A DNA stretch of 15,911 bases, from positions 1 to 15,911 of the forward strand of contig CAKTGS010000045.1 in assembly GCA_934561485.1 (NCBI GenBank), given 5' to 3'. The first letter of the stretch is position 1; each line of letters starts with the position of its first letter. Shown here piece after piece: positions 6,096 to 12,723 of this stretch. Source of the stretch: an uncultured Faecalibacterium sp. (GTDB lineage Bacteria; Bacillota; Clostridia; Oscillospirales; Ruminococcaceae). Both the position numbers and the translations under genes were made by a program. The notes under the pieces are model-generated. The model was not told where the DNA came from. It searched no databases and saw nothing but the letters and a program-made list of their open reading frames with translations.

Positions 6096-6123
6096 TTTTT
6101 AGCATGCTTGCCCTCTCAGTCAA
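6096..6123 (-). promoter_or_regulatory. Possible promoter using the end of repeat copy C
   Basis: On the minus strand, TTGACT (6118-6123, inside the repeat terminus), a 16-base spacer, then TAAAAA (6096-6101, outside it). It would drive the esterase starting at 6066. The -10 is weak, so this is tentative. Confidence 0.35.
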
Positions 6124-6250
6124 AGCCTGTCGGCTTTGCCAGCTCCCCCAAAGTGGGAGCCCTTGGCAGTCCACAAAAACTTCATCTCTTTGCCAAGGCC
6201 TCTCCCTTTGGGAGAGGTGGATGCGACCAACGGGAGCAGACGGAGAGGGC
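6110..6250. repeat. Hairpin-rich intergenic repeat, copy C
   Basis: About 140 bases have terminal inverted repeats GCCCTCTCAGTC (6110-6121) and GACGGAGAGGGC (6239-6250), 11 of 12 matching. Near the left end is a hairpin AAAGCC-TGTC-GGCTTT (6122-6137), then CCAGCTCCCCC. CTCTCCC/GGGAGAG arms occupy the right half. It has the same plan as copies A and B. It lies between the two esterase genes. Confidence 0.75.
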
Positions 6251-6264
6251 TAGGCTGCTGCCCG

Positions 6265-7035
6265 TTACTCCTCCACCTCATACATCAATGTGTGGAACAC
6301 AAAAGGCAGCTGCTTTTCCCAGCTGGCTTCACTGTGGGTGCCGCCGGGCACAATGCGGCTGGTCAGGTGGATGCCGCGGGTCATCACCTTGCCGCACATG
6401 TCGGCAAAGCCGCGGCGCATCCCGTCATGGTTGCCCATCTCGCGGGAGCCGTAATCCATGTACAGCACGGTGCCGGGTTCCAGCTTGGCCCGGCTCACAA
6501 GGCCCGAGAGCTTTTCCGGCGAGACCCAGAGGGAGGGCGACAGGGCCGCTGCCCGGCTGAAGGTATCGTTGTACTGCAGCAGGGCGTACAGGCTCATCAG
6601 GCCGCCCATGCTGCTGCCGCCGATGAAGGTGTGTGCCCGGTCCGGCAGGGTGCGGAAGCTGCGGTCGATGAAGGGCTTGAACCGGTGGATGTACCAGCTC
6701 ATGGTGGCCTGACCCTTGCCGTCAAAGTGGCCGAACTGCGGGTCATCGAAGCGGTAGGGCGAATACTCCATCAGCCGCTCGTTGTTGGCCCCGGCGTTGC
6801 ACTCCACGGCCGCCACGATCAGCGGAGTGTCGGTATAATCCAGATAATCCGCCACGCCCCAGCTCTTGCCGTAGGTGGCGTCCTCGTCAAAGAACACGTT
6901 CTGGCCGTCAAACATATACAGCACCGGGTACCGGCGCTCCGGCTCGGCTTCGTACATGGTGGGCAGATAAACATACACTCTGCGCTGCTCGGTGCCATTT
7001 ACGGCAGGGTAGCTCACGCTCCATTTTTTGATCAT
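6265..7035 (-). CDS. Second esterase-D-like alpha/beta hydrolase
   Basis: The 256-residue protein is of the PF00756 esterase family. RRVYVYLPTMYEAEPERRYP and VLYMFDGQNVFFDE (about 19-51) form the typical N-terminal strands and the LPxxYxxxxxYPVLYMxDG motif. The nucleophile elbow is FIGGSSMGGLMS (137-148), Ser142. D194 in YMDYGSRE and H234 in PGGTHSEASW fit the triad. There is no signal peptide, so it acts in the cytoplasm. I chose the ATG at 7035: GAGAGGAAAA lies just upstream, and the longer frame starts without one. It is closest in style to esterases that cut siderophores or acyl sugars, but the substrate cannot be read from sequence. It is probably the first gene of a minus-strand set with the esterase at 5308 and the ATP-grasp ligase. 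Confidence 0.88.
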   Translation of the reverse strand: MIKKWSVSYPAVNGTEQRRVYVYLPTMYEAEPERRYPVLYMFDGQNVFFDEDATYGKSWGVADYLDYTDTPLIVAAVECNAGANNERLMEYSPYRFDDPQFGHFDGKGQATMSWYIHRFKPFIDRSFRTLPDRAHTFIGGSSMGGLMSLYALLQYNDTFSRAAALSPSLWVSPEKLSGLVSRAKLEPGTVLYMDYGSREMGNHDGMRRGFADMCGKVMTRGIHLTSRIVPGGTHSEASWEKQLPFVFHTLMYEVEE

Positions 7036-7101
7036 GGTGGTTTTTCCTCTCAATCTTTCCTGCGCGCAGCCTGCCGCCATGCAGGCCGCGGTTCTGGATT
7101 C

Positions 7102-7130
7102 AGTTTAGCACCGCCGCAGAAAGATTGCAA
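7102..7130 (-). promoter_or_regulatory. Promoter of the esterase/ATP-grasp gene set
   Basis: On the minus strand, TTGCAA (7125-7130), a 17-base spacer, then TAAACT (7102-7107). It starts transcription about 60 bases ahead of the ATG at 7035 and immediately after the ilvE terminator. Confidence 0.55.
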
Positions 7131-7138
7131 GATATGGC

Positions 7139-7171
7139 AAACGCCGCCGAGCGGTGAGCCTGGCGGCGTTT
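7139..7171 (-). terminator. Terminator after ilvE
   Basis: A perfect 10-bp stem (7139-7148 with 7162-7171, AAACGCCGCC) has a 13-base loop. The run of Ts is short on both strands, so termination may be partial. It lies about 45 bases past the ilvE stop. Confidence 0.65.
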
Positions 7172-7214
7172 ATCCTAATTCTGAATAAAAAGGTTCTCTC
7201 CGGAGAATCTCGGG

Positions 7215-8291
7215 TCAGTTCTTTTTCTCCACCGGAACGATCCAGCCCTTGGTATCGGGGATCTTGCCCCACTGCATACCGGTCATGGTATCGTACAGCT
7301 TCTGGGTGACAGGGCCGATCTTGCCATCGCCGATGTAGGCGTGCTCGCCCTTCCACACCAGCTCCTTGACGGGGGACACAACGGCAGCGGTACCGGTGCC
7401 GAACACCTCTTCCAGCTTGCCTTCGCGGGCAGCAGCCATGATGTCGGCAATGGCGATCTTGCCCTCAACGACCTCGTAGCCCCAGTCCTTCAGCAGCTCA
7501 ATGCAGCTGCGGCGGGTAACGCCGGGCAGAACGGTGCCCACGGTGGCGGCGGTGTACACCTTGCCATCGATCTTGAACATGATGTTCATGCTGCCGACTT
7601 CTTCCACGTACTTCTTTTCCACGCCGTCCAGCCACAGCACCTGGGCATAGCCCTGCTCCTCGGCCAGCTCGCCGGCCTTGATGGAAGCTGCATAGTTGCC
7701 GCCGCACTTGGTAAAGCCGGTCAGGCCGGGAGCGGCACGGATGTACTCATCCTCAACATAGATGCGCACGGGGTTGATGCCCTCGGCATAGTAAGCGCCC
7801 GAGGGAGCCGCAATGATGCAGAAAATGTAGTGCTTGGAAGCATGGACGCCCAGGCCCACATCGTTTGCAAACACGAAGGGACGGATGTACAGGGAAGCAC
7901 CATCGGCATGGGGCACCCAGTCACGGTCCACATCCACCAGGGTCTCAACCGCCTGGATGTAGTCCTCCACGGGGATCTTGGGGATGCACAGACGGTCGGC
8001 AGAATCCTGGAAGCGCTTTGCGTTGCAGTCCGGGCGGAACAGCTGCACGGTGTCGTCTGCGGCGCGGTAGGCCTTCATGCCCTCAAAGATCTCCTGAGCA
8101 TAGTGGAACACAACGGTTGCCGGGTCCAGCTCAAAGGGACCGTAGGGGACGATGCGGGCATCGTGCCAGCCTTCGCCCTCAGTGTAGTCCATCACGAACA
8201 TATGGTCGGTGAACTTTTTGCCAAAGCCCAGATTGTTCTCGTCAGGCTTCTCTTTGGGAGAAGTGGTGCGAGTGATCTTGATATCCAACAT
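7215..8291 (-). CDS. ilvE: Branched-chain-amino-acid aminotransferase
   Basis: A PLP enzyme that moves the amino group between glutamate and the 2-oxo acids of leucine, isoleucine and valine, the last step of their synthesis and the first of their breakdown. The 358-residue protein matches the long type of bacterial BCAT. FEGMKAYR (69-76) and LFRPDCNAKRF (84-94) are the N-terminal signatures. FTKCGGNYAAS (193-203) holds the PLP-binding Lys195. VEEVGSMNIMF (229-239) and FGTGTAAVVSPV (297-308) are the cofactor-phosphate and substrate loops. I chose the ATG at 8291 with AGAGGGA upstream; the longer frame lacks a ribosome site. It has its own promoter (8363-8390) and a terminator, so it is probably a single-gene unit. 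I saw no T-box in its short leader. Confidence 0.96.
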   Translation of the reverse strand: MLDIKITRTTSPKEKPDENNLGFGKKFTDHMFVMDYTEGEGWHDARIVPYGPFELDPATVVFHYAQEIFEGMKAYRAADDTVQLFRPDCNAKRFQDSADRLCIPKIPVEDYIQAVETLVDVDRDWVPHADGASLYIRPFVFANDVGLGVHASKHYIFCIIAAPSGAYYAEGINPVRIYVEDEYIRAAPGLTGFTKCGGNYAASIKAGELAEEQGYAQVLWLDGVEKKYVEEVGSMNIMFKIDGKVYTAATVGTVLPGVTRRSCIELLKDWGYEVVEGKIAIADIMAAAREGKLEEVFGTGTAAVVSPVKELVWKGEHAYIGDGKIGPVTQKLYDTMTGMQWGKIPDTKGWIVPVEKKN

Positions 8292-8362
8292 GATAAATTT
8301 CCCTCTTTCCTGAATCGCGGGCGCACACAAGCCTGCACCCAAAACGCCGAATGCTGTTTTCT

Positions 8363-8390
8363 ATTATAATATCATGCGCCGCATTTGCAA
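8363..8390 (-). promoter_or_regulatory. ilvE promoter
   Basis: On the minus strand, TTGCAA (8385-8390), a 16-base spacer, then perfect TATAAT (8363-8368). The predicted start is near 8356, giving a leader of about 65 bases. Confidence 0.7.
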
Positions 8391-8451
8391 GGAATCGCAA
8401 AATGTTTCATCTTTCGCCCCGGTAAGTTGCGCCAAATTATGAGCAGACCGC

Positions 8452-8480
8452 TGTGCAAACTGCCAAAAACATGATACAAT
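8452..8480 (+). promoter_or_regulatory. Promoter of the HAD phosphatase gene
   Basis: TACAAT (8475-8480) is preceded by TGA, an extended -10. The -35 at 17 bases is a weak TGTGCA (8452-8457). The start would be near 8487, about 30 bases ahead of the ATG. Confidence 0.55.
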
Positions 8481-8516
8481 AGAGCCGAACGGGCACCCGC
8501 CCGGAAGGGAGTTTTT

Positions 8517-9170
8517 ATGATTCAAGGTGTGATTTTTGATATGGACGGCCTGATGTTCGACACCGAGCGCATCTGGGCCACCTTATGGAAGCCTGCACTG
8601 GCCGCTCTCGGCCTGCCTTACAAGGAAGGGCTGGACACTGCAGCCCGCGGCGCGGCAGGCGACTCCATGCGGGCGGTCCTGCGCCGCTTCTATGGGCCGG
8701 ACTGCGATGCCGATGGCATCATCGCCGCACTGCATGCCGAGGCCGAAAAAGCATTTCAGGCCCCGCCGCCCAAAAAGCCGGGGCTGGATGAGCTCCTGGC
8801 CTGGCTGGACGCACGTCAGATCCCCATGGCAGTGGCCTCTTCCAGCCGGATGGCCTCCATCCTGCACCACCTGAACGGCTGGGATATGACGCACTATTTC
8901 AAGGCCGTTGTCAGCGGCGAGCAGTTCACCAGTTCCAAGCCGGACCCGGAGATCTTTTATAAAGCTGCCGAGGCGCTGGGCACAACGCCGGCGCACACCC
9001 TGGTGCTGGAGGACAGCTACAACGGTGTGCGGGCCGGTGCTGCCGGCGGCTTTGTGACCGTAATGGTGCCGGACCTTTCGCCCGTTACCGAGGAGATGCG
9101 CCGCCTGTATACGGCCGAGTGCCCCGACCTGCACGCGGTGCGCGCAAAACTGGAAGCAGGCGCATTCTGA
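8517..9170 (+). CDS. HAD-superfamily phosphatase (beta-phosphoglucomutase-like subfamily)
   Basis: The 217-residue protein has all four HAD motifs: FDMDGLMFDTE (7-17; Asp8 nucleophile, Asp10 acid/base), VASSSR (106-111) as motif II, Lys141 in SSKPDPEIF as motif III, and LEDSYNGVRAG (164-174; Glu165, Asp166 bind Mg) as motif IV. A helical cap domain lies between motifs I and II, as in the beta-phosphoglucomutase/phosphoglycolate phosphatase group. It probably dephosphorylates a sugar phosphate or similar small metabolite in the cytoplasm; the exact substrate is not predictable, and a phosphoglucomutase role cannot be excluded. The ATG at 8517 follows GGAAGGGAG. It is transcribed alone, divergent from ilvE, and ends in a strong terminator. 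Confidence 0.92.
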   Translation: MIQGVIFDMDGLMFDTERIWATLWKPALAALGLPYKEGLDTAARGAAGDSMRAVLRRFYGPDCDADGIIAALHAEAEKAFQAPPPKKPGLDELLAWLDARQIPMAVASSSRMASILHHLNGWDMTHYFKAVVSGEQFTSSKPDPEIFYKAAEALGTTPAHTLVLEDSYNGVRAGAAGGFVTVMVPDLSPVTEEMRRLYTAECPDLHAVRAKLEAGAF

Positions 9171-9231
9171 CACGGCAGCGGGGAAGGTACCAGGCCCCTG
9201 CCGCCGGGCGCCGCACGGCCTGCCCGGAACC

Positions 9232-9278
9232 GCCTGCCTGCGGCTGCCAAAACGCCGCAGGCAGGCATTTTTTCTTTC
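9232..9278 (+). terminator. Strong terminator after the HAD gene
   Basis: A perfect 13-bp stem (9232-9244 with 9254-9266, GCCTGCCTGCGGC) is followed by ATTTTTTCTTTC. It isolates the HAD gene from the strong promoter just downstream. Confidence 0.9.
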
Positions 9279-9302
9279 TGCTGAAAAAAGGAAGATTTTC
9301 CC

Positions 9303-9332
9303 TTGACAAGCAGAATGCTCTTCCGTTATAAT
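9303..9332 (+). promoter_or_regulatory. Strong promoter of the Tp47-like gene
   Basis: TTGACA (9303-9308), an 18-base spacer, then TATAAT (9327-9332): both hexamers perfect. The predicted start is near 9339, giving a leader of about 185 bases. Confidence 0.85.
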
Positions 9333-9338
9333 ACGCAT

Positions 9339-9525
9339 GTCGGTTAGTGATTACGAACAATGGCCGGTGTTCCTTTTCTCGGTGGGAGAAAAGGACTCTT
9401 CTTTGTGCAAGAAGTTAGTGTACGCAAACTTTTCGCCCCCGTTTTTTGCGATCTTTCGCAAATTCGGACGCCCGTAAAGTTAGATCGCGCTAACAACCGG
9501 CCCTAAAAAAGAAAGGAGTGTTTTC
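9339..9525 (+). promoter_or_regulatory. Long structured 5' leader with three GTTAG-type palindromes
   Basis: No ORF is seen here. Three 16-base imperfect palindromes of the form GTTAG-N6-CNAAC occur: GTTAGTGATTACGAAC (9343-9358), GTTAGTGTACGCAAAC (9414-9429) and GTTAGATCGCGCTAAC (9479-9494, perfect arms). A 10-bp hairpin TCCTTTTCTC (9371-9380) pairs with GAGAAAAGGA (9386-9395). A second, TTGCGA with TCGCAA, lies near 9455. It does not match a riboswitch class I know by eye. It may be a regulator binding region or an mRNA-stabilising leader. Confidence 0.5.
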
Positions 9526-10845
9526 ATGAAACCGAAGAAAATGCTTTCTCTGCTGCTTTCTCTGGCAATGATCCTGAGCCTGGTCTCTGTCACTGCTTTT
9601 GCAGCAAGCCCTGACGCTTCCGAGAACGGCTTCAGCTTTGCTTCCCTGTTCTCCAAGAAGTACACCTACCTGTACGCTGCCCTGGATTGGGACGAATACT
9701 GGGCAAACGAGGGTGTGTACGCCGCTGGCAGCACCGCCGCCAACGATCAGCTGGACAGCCACGATGAGCACGACAAGGGTGCTTTCGATGCTGTTTCCCG
9801 CGCAACTGCCAACCACGGCCTGCACCGCGGCAGCTTCCAGCAGGTCGCTACCATCTACGCAGCCGATGGCTCCAGCTACACTGTTTCTCACTGGTCTGAG
9901 GACGGCAAGACCTTCTACACCACCGATGGCACCGCTTACGGCTGGAACCGCGGCACTGTGACCAAGCCCGATGGCACCACCGTGAAGATGGACCACTACG
10001 AGATCAGCGGCACCAAGTACGTGCCTGTGCGCGTTGCCACCTCTGACCTGAACGACTTCTGCTCCAAGTACGCCACCGTGAAGAACGGCGAAAAGCTGGC
10101 GGGCGGCTACAGCGAAAACAAGCTGGCTGCCTACGAGGCAATTGCCGAAGTGGACGCCAACACCAATGGCCTGAAGTACGCCGCCAAGAGCGGTGACGGC
10201 TACACCTTCTCTGCTGCTCACACCGGCACCGGTTCCGGCATCCAGGGCGAGGCGCAGAAAACCGCCAGTGACCTGATCGTGACCGTGCGCAGCGGCAGCG
10301 ATGTAGGCAGCTTCGGCGAGACCATCCGTGTGGACCTGACCGGCAACTACGGCGAGCTGGGTTCCCGTATGCAGTCCGTTGTGTGGACCTACTACGGCGA
10401 TGACAGCACCTACACCAACGCAAAGGCTGCCTACGGCACCAAGTTTGCTGCCGACAACTGGATGCACAAGTCCATGGGCATTCAGCTGGGCCTGACCGAC
10501 TCCCTGCGTGCACAGTTCCCGGAAGGCACCGATGGCACCGGTTACTGGACCATTACCGTCCGCGCACTGGGTTATGCCGACACCGTGATCCGCATCCAGG
10601 TCACCGGCGACAACATTGCAAAGCAGGAGCTGGCTGACGAGGCCGACCGCGCTGCTCTGCAGGCTGTGGTGGACCAGGCCAATGCCAAGAACAAGGCACA
10701 GTACACTGCTGCAAGCTGGGCAAACCTGGAGACCGAGCTGGACGAGAGCGTTGAGCTGCTGGCAAAGCCCACCCTGTACAAGGCTTCTACTCTGGAGCAG
10801 GTCACCCACCTGTCCGAGGCTCTGGCAAACCTGCAGGCTCAGTAA
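9526..10845 (+). CDS. Secreted Tp47-family protein (Treponema pallidum Tp0574 homologue)
   Basis: The 439-residue exported protein begins with a Sec signal peptide (MKPKK, hydrophobic core, TAFA cut after about residue 26). There is no lipobox cysteine, unlike the Treponema lipoprotein, so it should be released or held by other contacts. It matches Tp47 from memory in several blocks in order: YLYAALDWDEYWANEG, FDAVSRATANHG, DHYEISGTKYVPVRV, NTNGLKYAAKSG, YYGDDSTYTNAKAAYGTKFA, and GYWTITVRALGYADTVI. The last 50 or so residues are a helical addition (ALQAVVDQANAKNKAQYTAA). Tp47 was reported as a penicillin-binding protein/carboxypeptidase with unusual beta-lactamase activity; its true role is debated. 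Here it precedes FMN-binding and iron-sulfur genes, hinting at extracytoplasmic redox work. Codon use (CTG, GGC, AAG, AAC) and a consensus promoter suggest high expression. The ATG follows GAAAGGAGTG. A terminator separates it from the next gene. Confidence 0.82.
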   Translation: MKPKKMLSLLLSLAMILSLVSVTAFAASPDASENGFSFASLFSKKYTYLYAALDWDEYWANEGVYAAGSTAANDQLDSHDEHDKGAFDAVSRATANHGLHRGSFQQVATIYAADGSSYTVSHWSEDGKTFYTTDGTAYGWNRGTVTKPDGTTVKMDHYEISGTKYVPVRVATSDLNDFCSKYATVKNGEKLAGGYSENKLAAYEAIAEVDANTNGLKYAAKSGDGYTFSAAHTGTGSGIQGEAQKTASDLIVTVRSGSDVGSFGETIRVDLTGNYGELGSRMQSVVWTYYGDDSTYTNAKAAYGTKFAADNWMHKSMGIQLGLTDSLRAQFPEGTDGTGYWTITVRALGYADTVIRIQVTGDNIAKQELADEADRAALQAVVDQANAKNKAQYTAASWANLETELDESVELLAKPTLYKASTLEQVTHLSEALANLQAQ

Positions 10846-10886
10846 GCTGTTCCGTGCAGGCTTGCGCAATTCCTGAATAAACCCAA

Positions 10887-10924
10887 AAACAAGGTCGCCC
10901 CTGCAGCGGGGTGACCTTGTTTTC
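10887..10924 (+). terminator. Terminator between the Tp47-like gene and the flavoprotein genes
   Basis: A 15-pair stem (10887-10901 with 10908-10922, AAACAAGGTC-arm, one G-T pair) has a six-base loop. The T run (TTGTTTTCC) is partly inside the stem. It should end most Tp47 transcripts. No clear new promoter is seen before 10949, so the downstream genes may be expressed by read-through at a lower level. Confidence 0.75.
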
Positions 10925-10948
10925 CATGTCAGAGGAGGGGAAACCCCT

Positions 10949-12259
10949 ATGGAGCAACTCAAAGCGCTGCGCCCGCTGGTGCAGCTGATCCCGGCGGTGG
11001 CGGTGGCAGCGGCCGTGGCAGTCACGCTGCCGCATACCCAGCCGGTGCTGGCCGACATTCCGGAACGGCTGAGCGCAGTTGTGGAAGCGCCCGCCGACTC
11101 CGCAGAACCGGAACCCGCCGAAGAACCCGAGGACGCCCTGCCCACGCTGCCCTATGCTGACGGCGTGTACACCGGCTCCTCCCGGGGCTACGGCGGGCAG
11201 GTGAAGGTGCAGGTGACCATGGAGGGCGGCCACATCACCGCCCTGGAAATTCTGGACGCCTCCCACGAGACCGCCGCCTTTCTCAAGCGCGCATCCAAAC
11301 GGCTGACCAGCACTGTGCTGGAAGCCCAGACCTGGGAGGTGGATGCCGTTTCGGAGGCCACTTACACCTCCCGCGGCATTCTGGGTGCGATCCGCAACGC
11401 CCTGACCGGCGAGGTGGTCAACAACCCGCTGCCGCCTCAGCCCAAACCCGCTGAGCCGGTGGTGGTGGAAGCGTTCACCACCCCGTCCGCATACCGTGAC
11501 GGCGTGTACACCGCTTCGGCCGATGGCTTCGGCGGCCCCATCACCGTGCAGGTGACCGTGGAAAGCGATGCCATTACCGACATCACGATTCTGGACCATG
11601 CAGGGGAGACTGCCTCCTACTTCTCCCGTGCCCGCCGCGTGGTGTCCGAGATCCTCACCACCGGCACCCCGGAGGGCGTGGACGCTGTTTCCGGTGCCAC
11701 CTATTCTTCCACCGGCATCCTGAACGCCGTCAAGCAGGCGCTGTCCAAGGCTGCCAACGAGACGGAATCCACCACCGAAGCCCCCTCCGAAGAGCAGCCC
11801 GTCCAGGAGACGGAGACCACTCCGGACAAGCCCCTTTACCCAGACGGCGTGTACACCGTGCCCGGCCAGACCGCCGAGGGCGCTGTGACCGTGACCGTGA
11901 CCGTAACGGACGGCCAGGTGGCCAGTGTGGATGTACAGGCGGCCGCCCGGGAGCAGGAAAGCACTGCCGCCGCGCGCATCCGCGCCGCACTGAAGGCCCT
12001 GTTCTCCGGCCAAAAGCCGCAGGCGTCCGCCGGGGCATCTTACAGCACCCGCTACACCGCGGACAATGTGCCGGAAGCGCTGGCCCAGGCCGTGCAGGAT
12101 GCCCTGCAGCAGGCTATGGCCGCCGCACCGGCCCAGACGCCGGATGAACCGGCAGCTTCTTCTGCGCCGGAAGCTGCGCAGGAACCGGAAGCATCCTCTG
12201 CAGCCCCGGCAGAGCCTGCCCCGGAGCCGGAGCAGCCGGAGGAAGGAGCCAACGGATGA
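10949..12259 (+). CDS. Exported protein with three FMN_bind domains
   Basis: The 436-residue protein has a hydrophobic N-terminal segment (about 8-36, a signal anchor or signal peptide). An acidic Pro/Glu linker and three repeated FMN_bind domains follow (about 69-155, 182-265, 297-385), each opening with DGVYT. FMN_bind domains carry FMN joined to a threonine by ApbE at Dxx(S/T)GAT, outside the cytoplasm. Only the middle domain has the full motif (DAVSGAT, 245-251, Thr251). The first reads DAVSEAT (132-138, Gly to Glu). The third reads ASAGAS (359-364), without the Asp and with Ser for Thr. The tail is Pro/Ala/Glu-rich (about 390-436). ATG at 10949 after GAGGAGG. An AGGGG-AAA-CCCCT hairpin (10936-10948) overlaps the ribosome site. 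The stop overlaps the next start (ATGA). Likely an extracytoplasmic electron carrier. Confidence 0.9.
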   Translation: MEQLKALRPLVQLIPAVAVAAAVAVTLPHTQPVLADIPERLSAVVEAPADSAEPEPAEEPEDALPTLPYADGVYTGSSRGYGGQVKVQVTMEGGHITALEILDASHETAAFLKRASKRLTSTVLEAQTWEVDAVSEATYTSRGILGAIRNALTGEVVNNPLPPQPKPAEPVVVEAFTTPSAYRDGVYTASADGFGGPITVQVTVESDAITDITILDHAGETASYFSRARRVVSEILTTGTPEGVDAVSGATYSSTGILNAVKQALSKAANETESTTEAPSEEQPVQETETTPDKPLYPDGVYTVPGQTAEGAVTVTVTVTDGQVASVDVQAAAREQESTAAARIRAALKALFSGQKPQASAGASYSTRYTADNVPEALAQAVQDALQQAMAAAPAQTPDEPAASSAPEAAQEPEASSAAPAEPAPEPEQPEEGANG

Positions 12260-12723
12260 AAAAGTATTTGAATTTTGCCCTGCGGGCCGTCAACCTGCTG
12301 CTGATCCTGGGCATTCTGTGGCAGTACCAGCGGGCCGCCGTGGTGCGGGCCGCCGCCGTTTCGGAGCGGCAGCAGCAGATCGCGGAGGTGGAAGCCTACA
12401 ACACCTCCATCCTGCAGCAGCAAGCCCAGGAACAGGAGCAGGAAGAAGAAACCGGCCTGCGCAGCGGCACCTATGAAGGCTCCGCCTTCGGCTTTGGTGA
12501 TATGATCACCGTGCAGGTCACCATTCAGGACGGCAGGATCACCGATATTTCGGTGCTGGATGCCAGCGGCGAGGACCGGCCCTACTACAACCAGTCCCTG
12601 CCGGTGCTGGATCAGATCCTGTCCACACAATACACCGAGGTGGACACCGTTTCCGGTGCCACCCTTACCTCCGCCGGCCTGATCAATGCCGTGGCGGATG
12701 CGATCGGAAAGGCGGCGGCATGA
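12256..12723 (+). CDS. Membrane-anchored single FMN_bind protein (flavinylated carrier)
   Basis: The 155-residue protein has one N-terminal membrane segment (about 8-22, ALRAVNLLLILGILW). A Gln/Glu-rich, probably coiled-coil stalk follows (about 37-64, QQQAQEQEQEEE). The FMN_bind domain (about 68-155) starts SGTYEGSAFGFGD. DTVSGATLTS (130-139) is a canonical flavinylation motif, so FMN is expected on Thr136, attached by an ApbE flavin transferase that is not in this window. The topology, short cytoplasmic N-terminus with the domain outside, resembles NqrC and RnfG and suits passing electrons from the membrane protein encoded next to the three-domain carrier encoded before. It is joined to both neighbours by ATGA overlaps (12256-12259 and 12720-12723), so the three are translated together. 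Confidence 0.9.
   Translation: MKKYLNFALRAVNLLLILGILWQYQRAAVVRAAAVSERQQQIAEVEAYNTSILQQQAQEQEQEEETGLRSGTYEGSAFGFGDMITVQVTIQDGRITDISVLDASGEDRPYYNQSLPVLDQILSTQYTEVDTVSGATLTSAGLINAVADAIGKAAA

Noticed and set aside
3742..6102. A 786-codon open frame on the plus strand
   Set aside because: It is the antisense shadow of the ATP-grasp and first esterase genes. It runs through repeat copy B and has no ribosome site, and its Val/His/Ala-rich composition is typical of reverse-strand reading of GC-rich genes.
6110..6250. Insertion sequence remnant
   Set aside because: There is no transposase-like reading frame in any direction. Short length and palindromic structure fit a non-autonomous repeat better.
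9339..9525. Known riboswitch (FMN, cobalamin or T-box) in the Tp47-like leader
   Set aside because: None of the conserved cores I know (such as the RFN AGGGTGCA-type segment or the T-box TGGNACCGCG) is visible. The leader is kept as unexplained instead.
9490..11145. A 551-codon open frame on the minus strand
   Set aside because: It lies antisense to the Tp47-like gene and the start of the FMN_bind gene, which both have ribosome sites, recognisable domains and good codon use. The composition is Gly/Val/Ser-rich low-information sequence.
10802..12013. A 403-codon open frame on the minus strand
   Set aside because: It is the antisense shadow of the three-domain FMN_bind gene. It contains no motif and no Shine-Dalgarno sequence.
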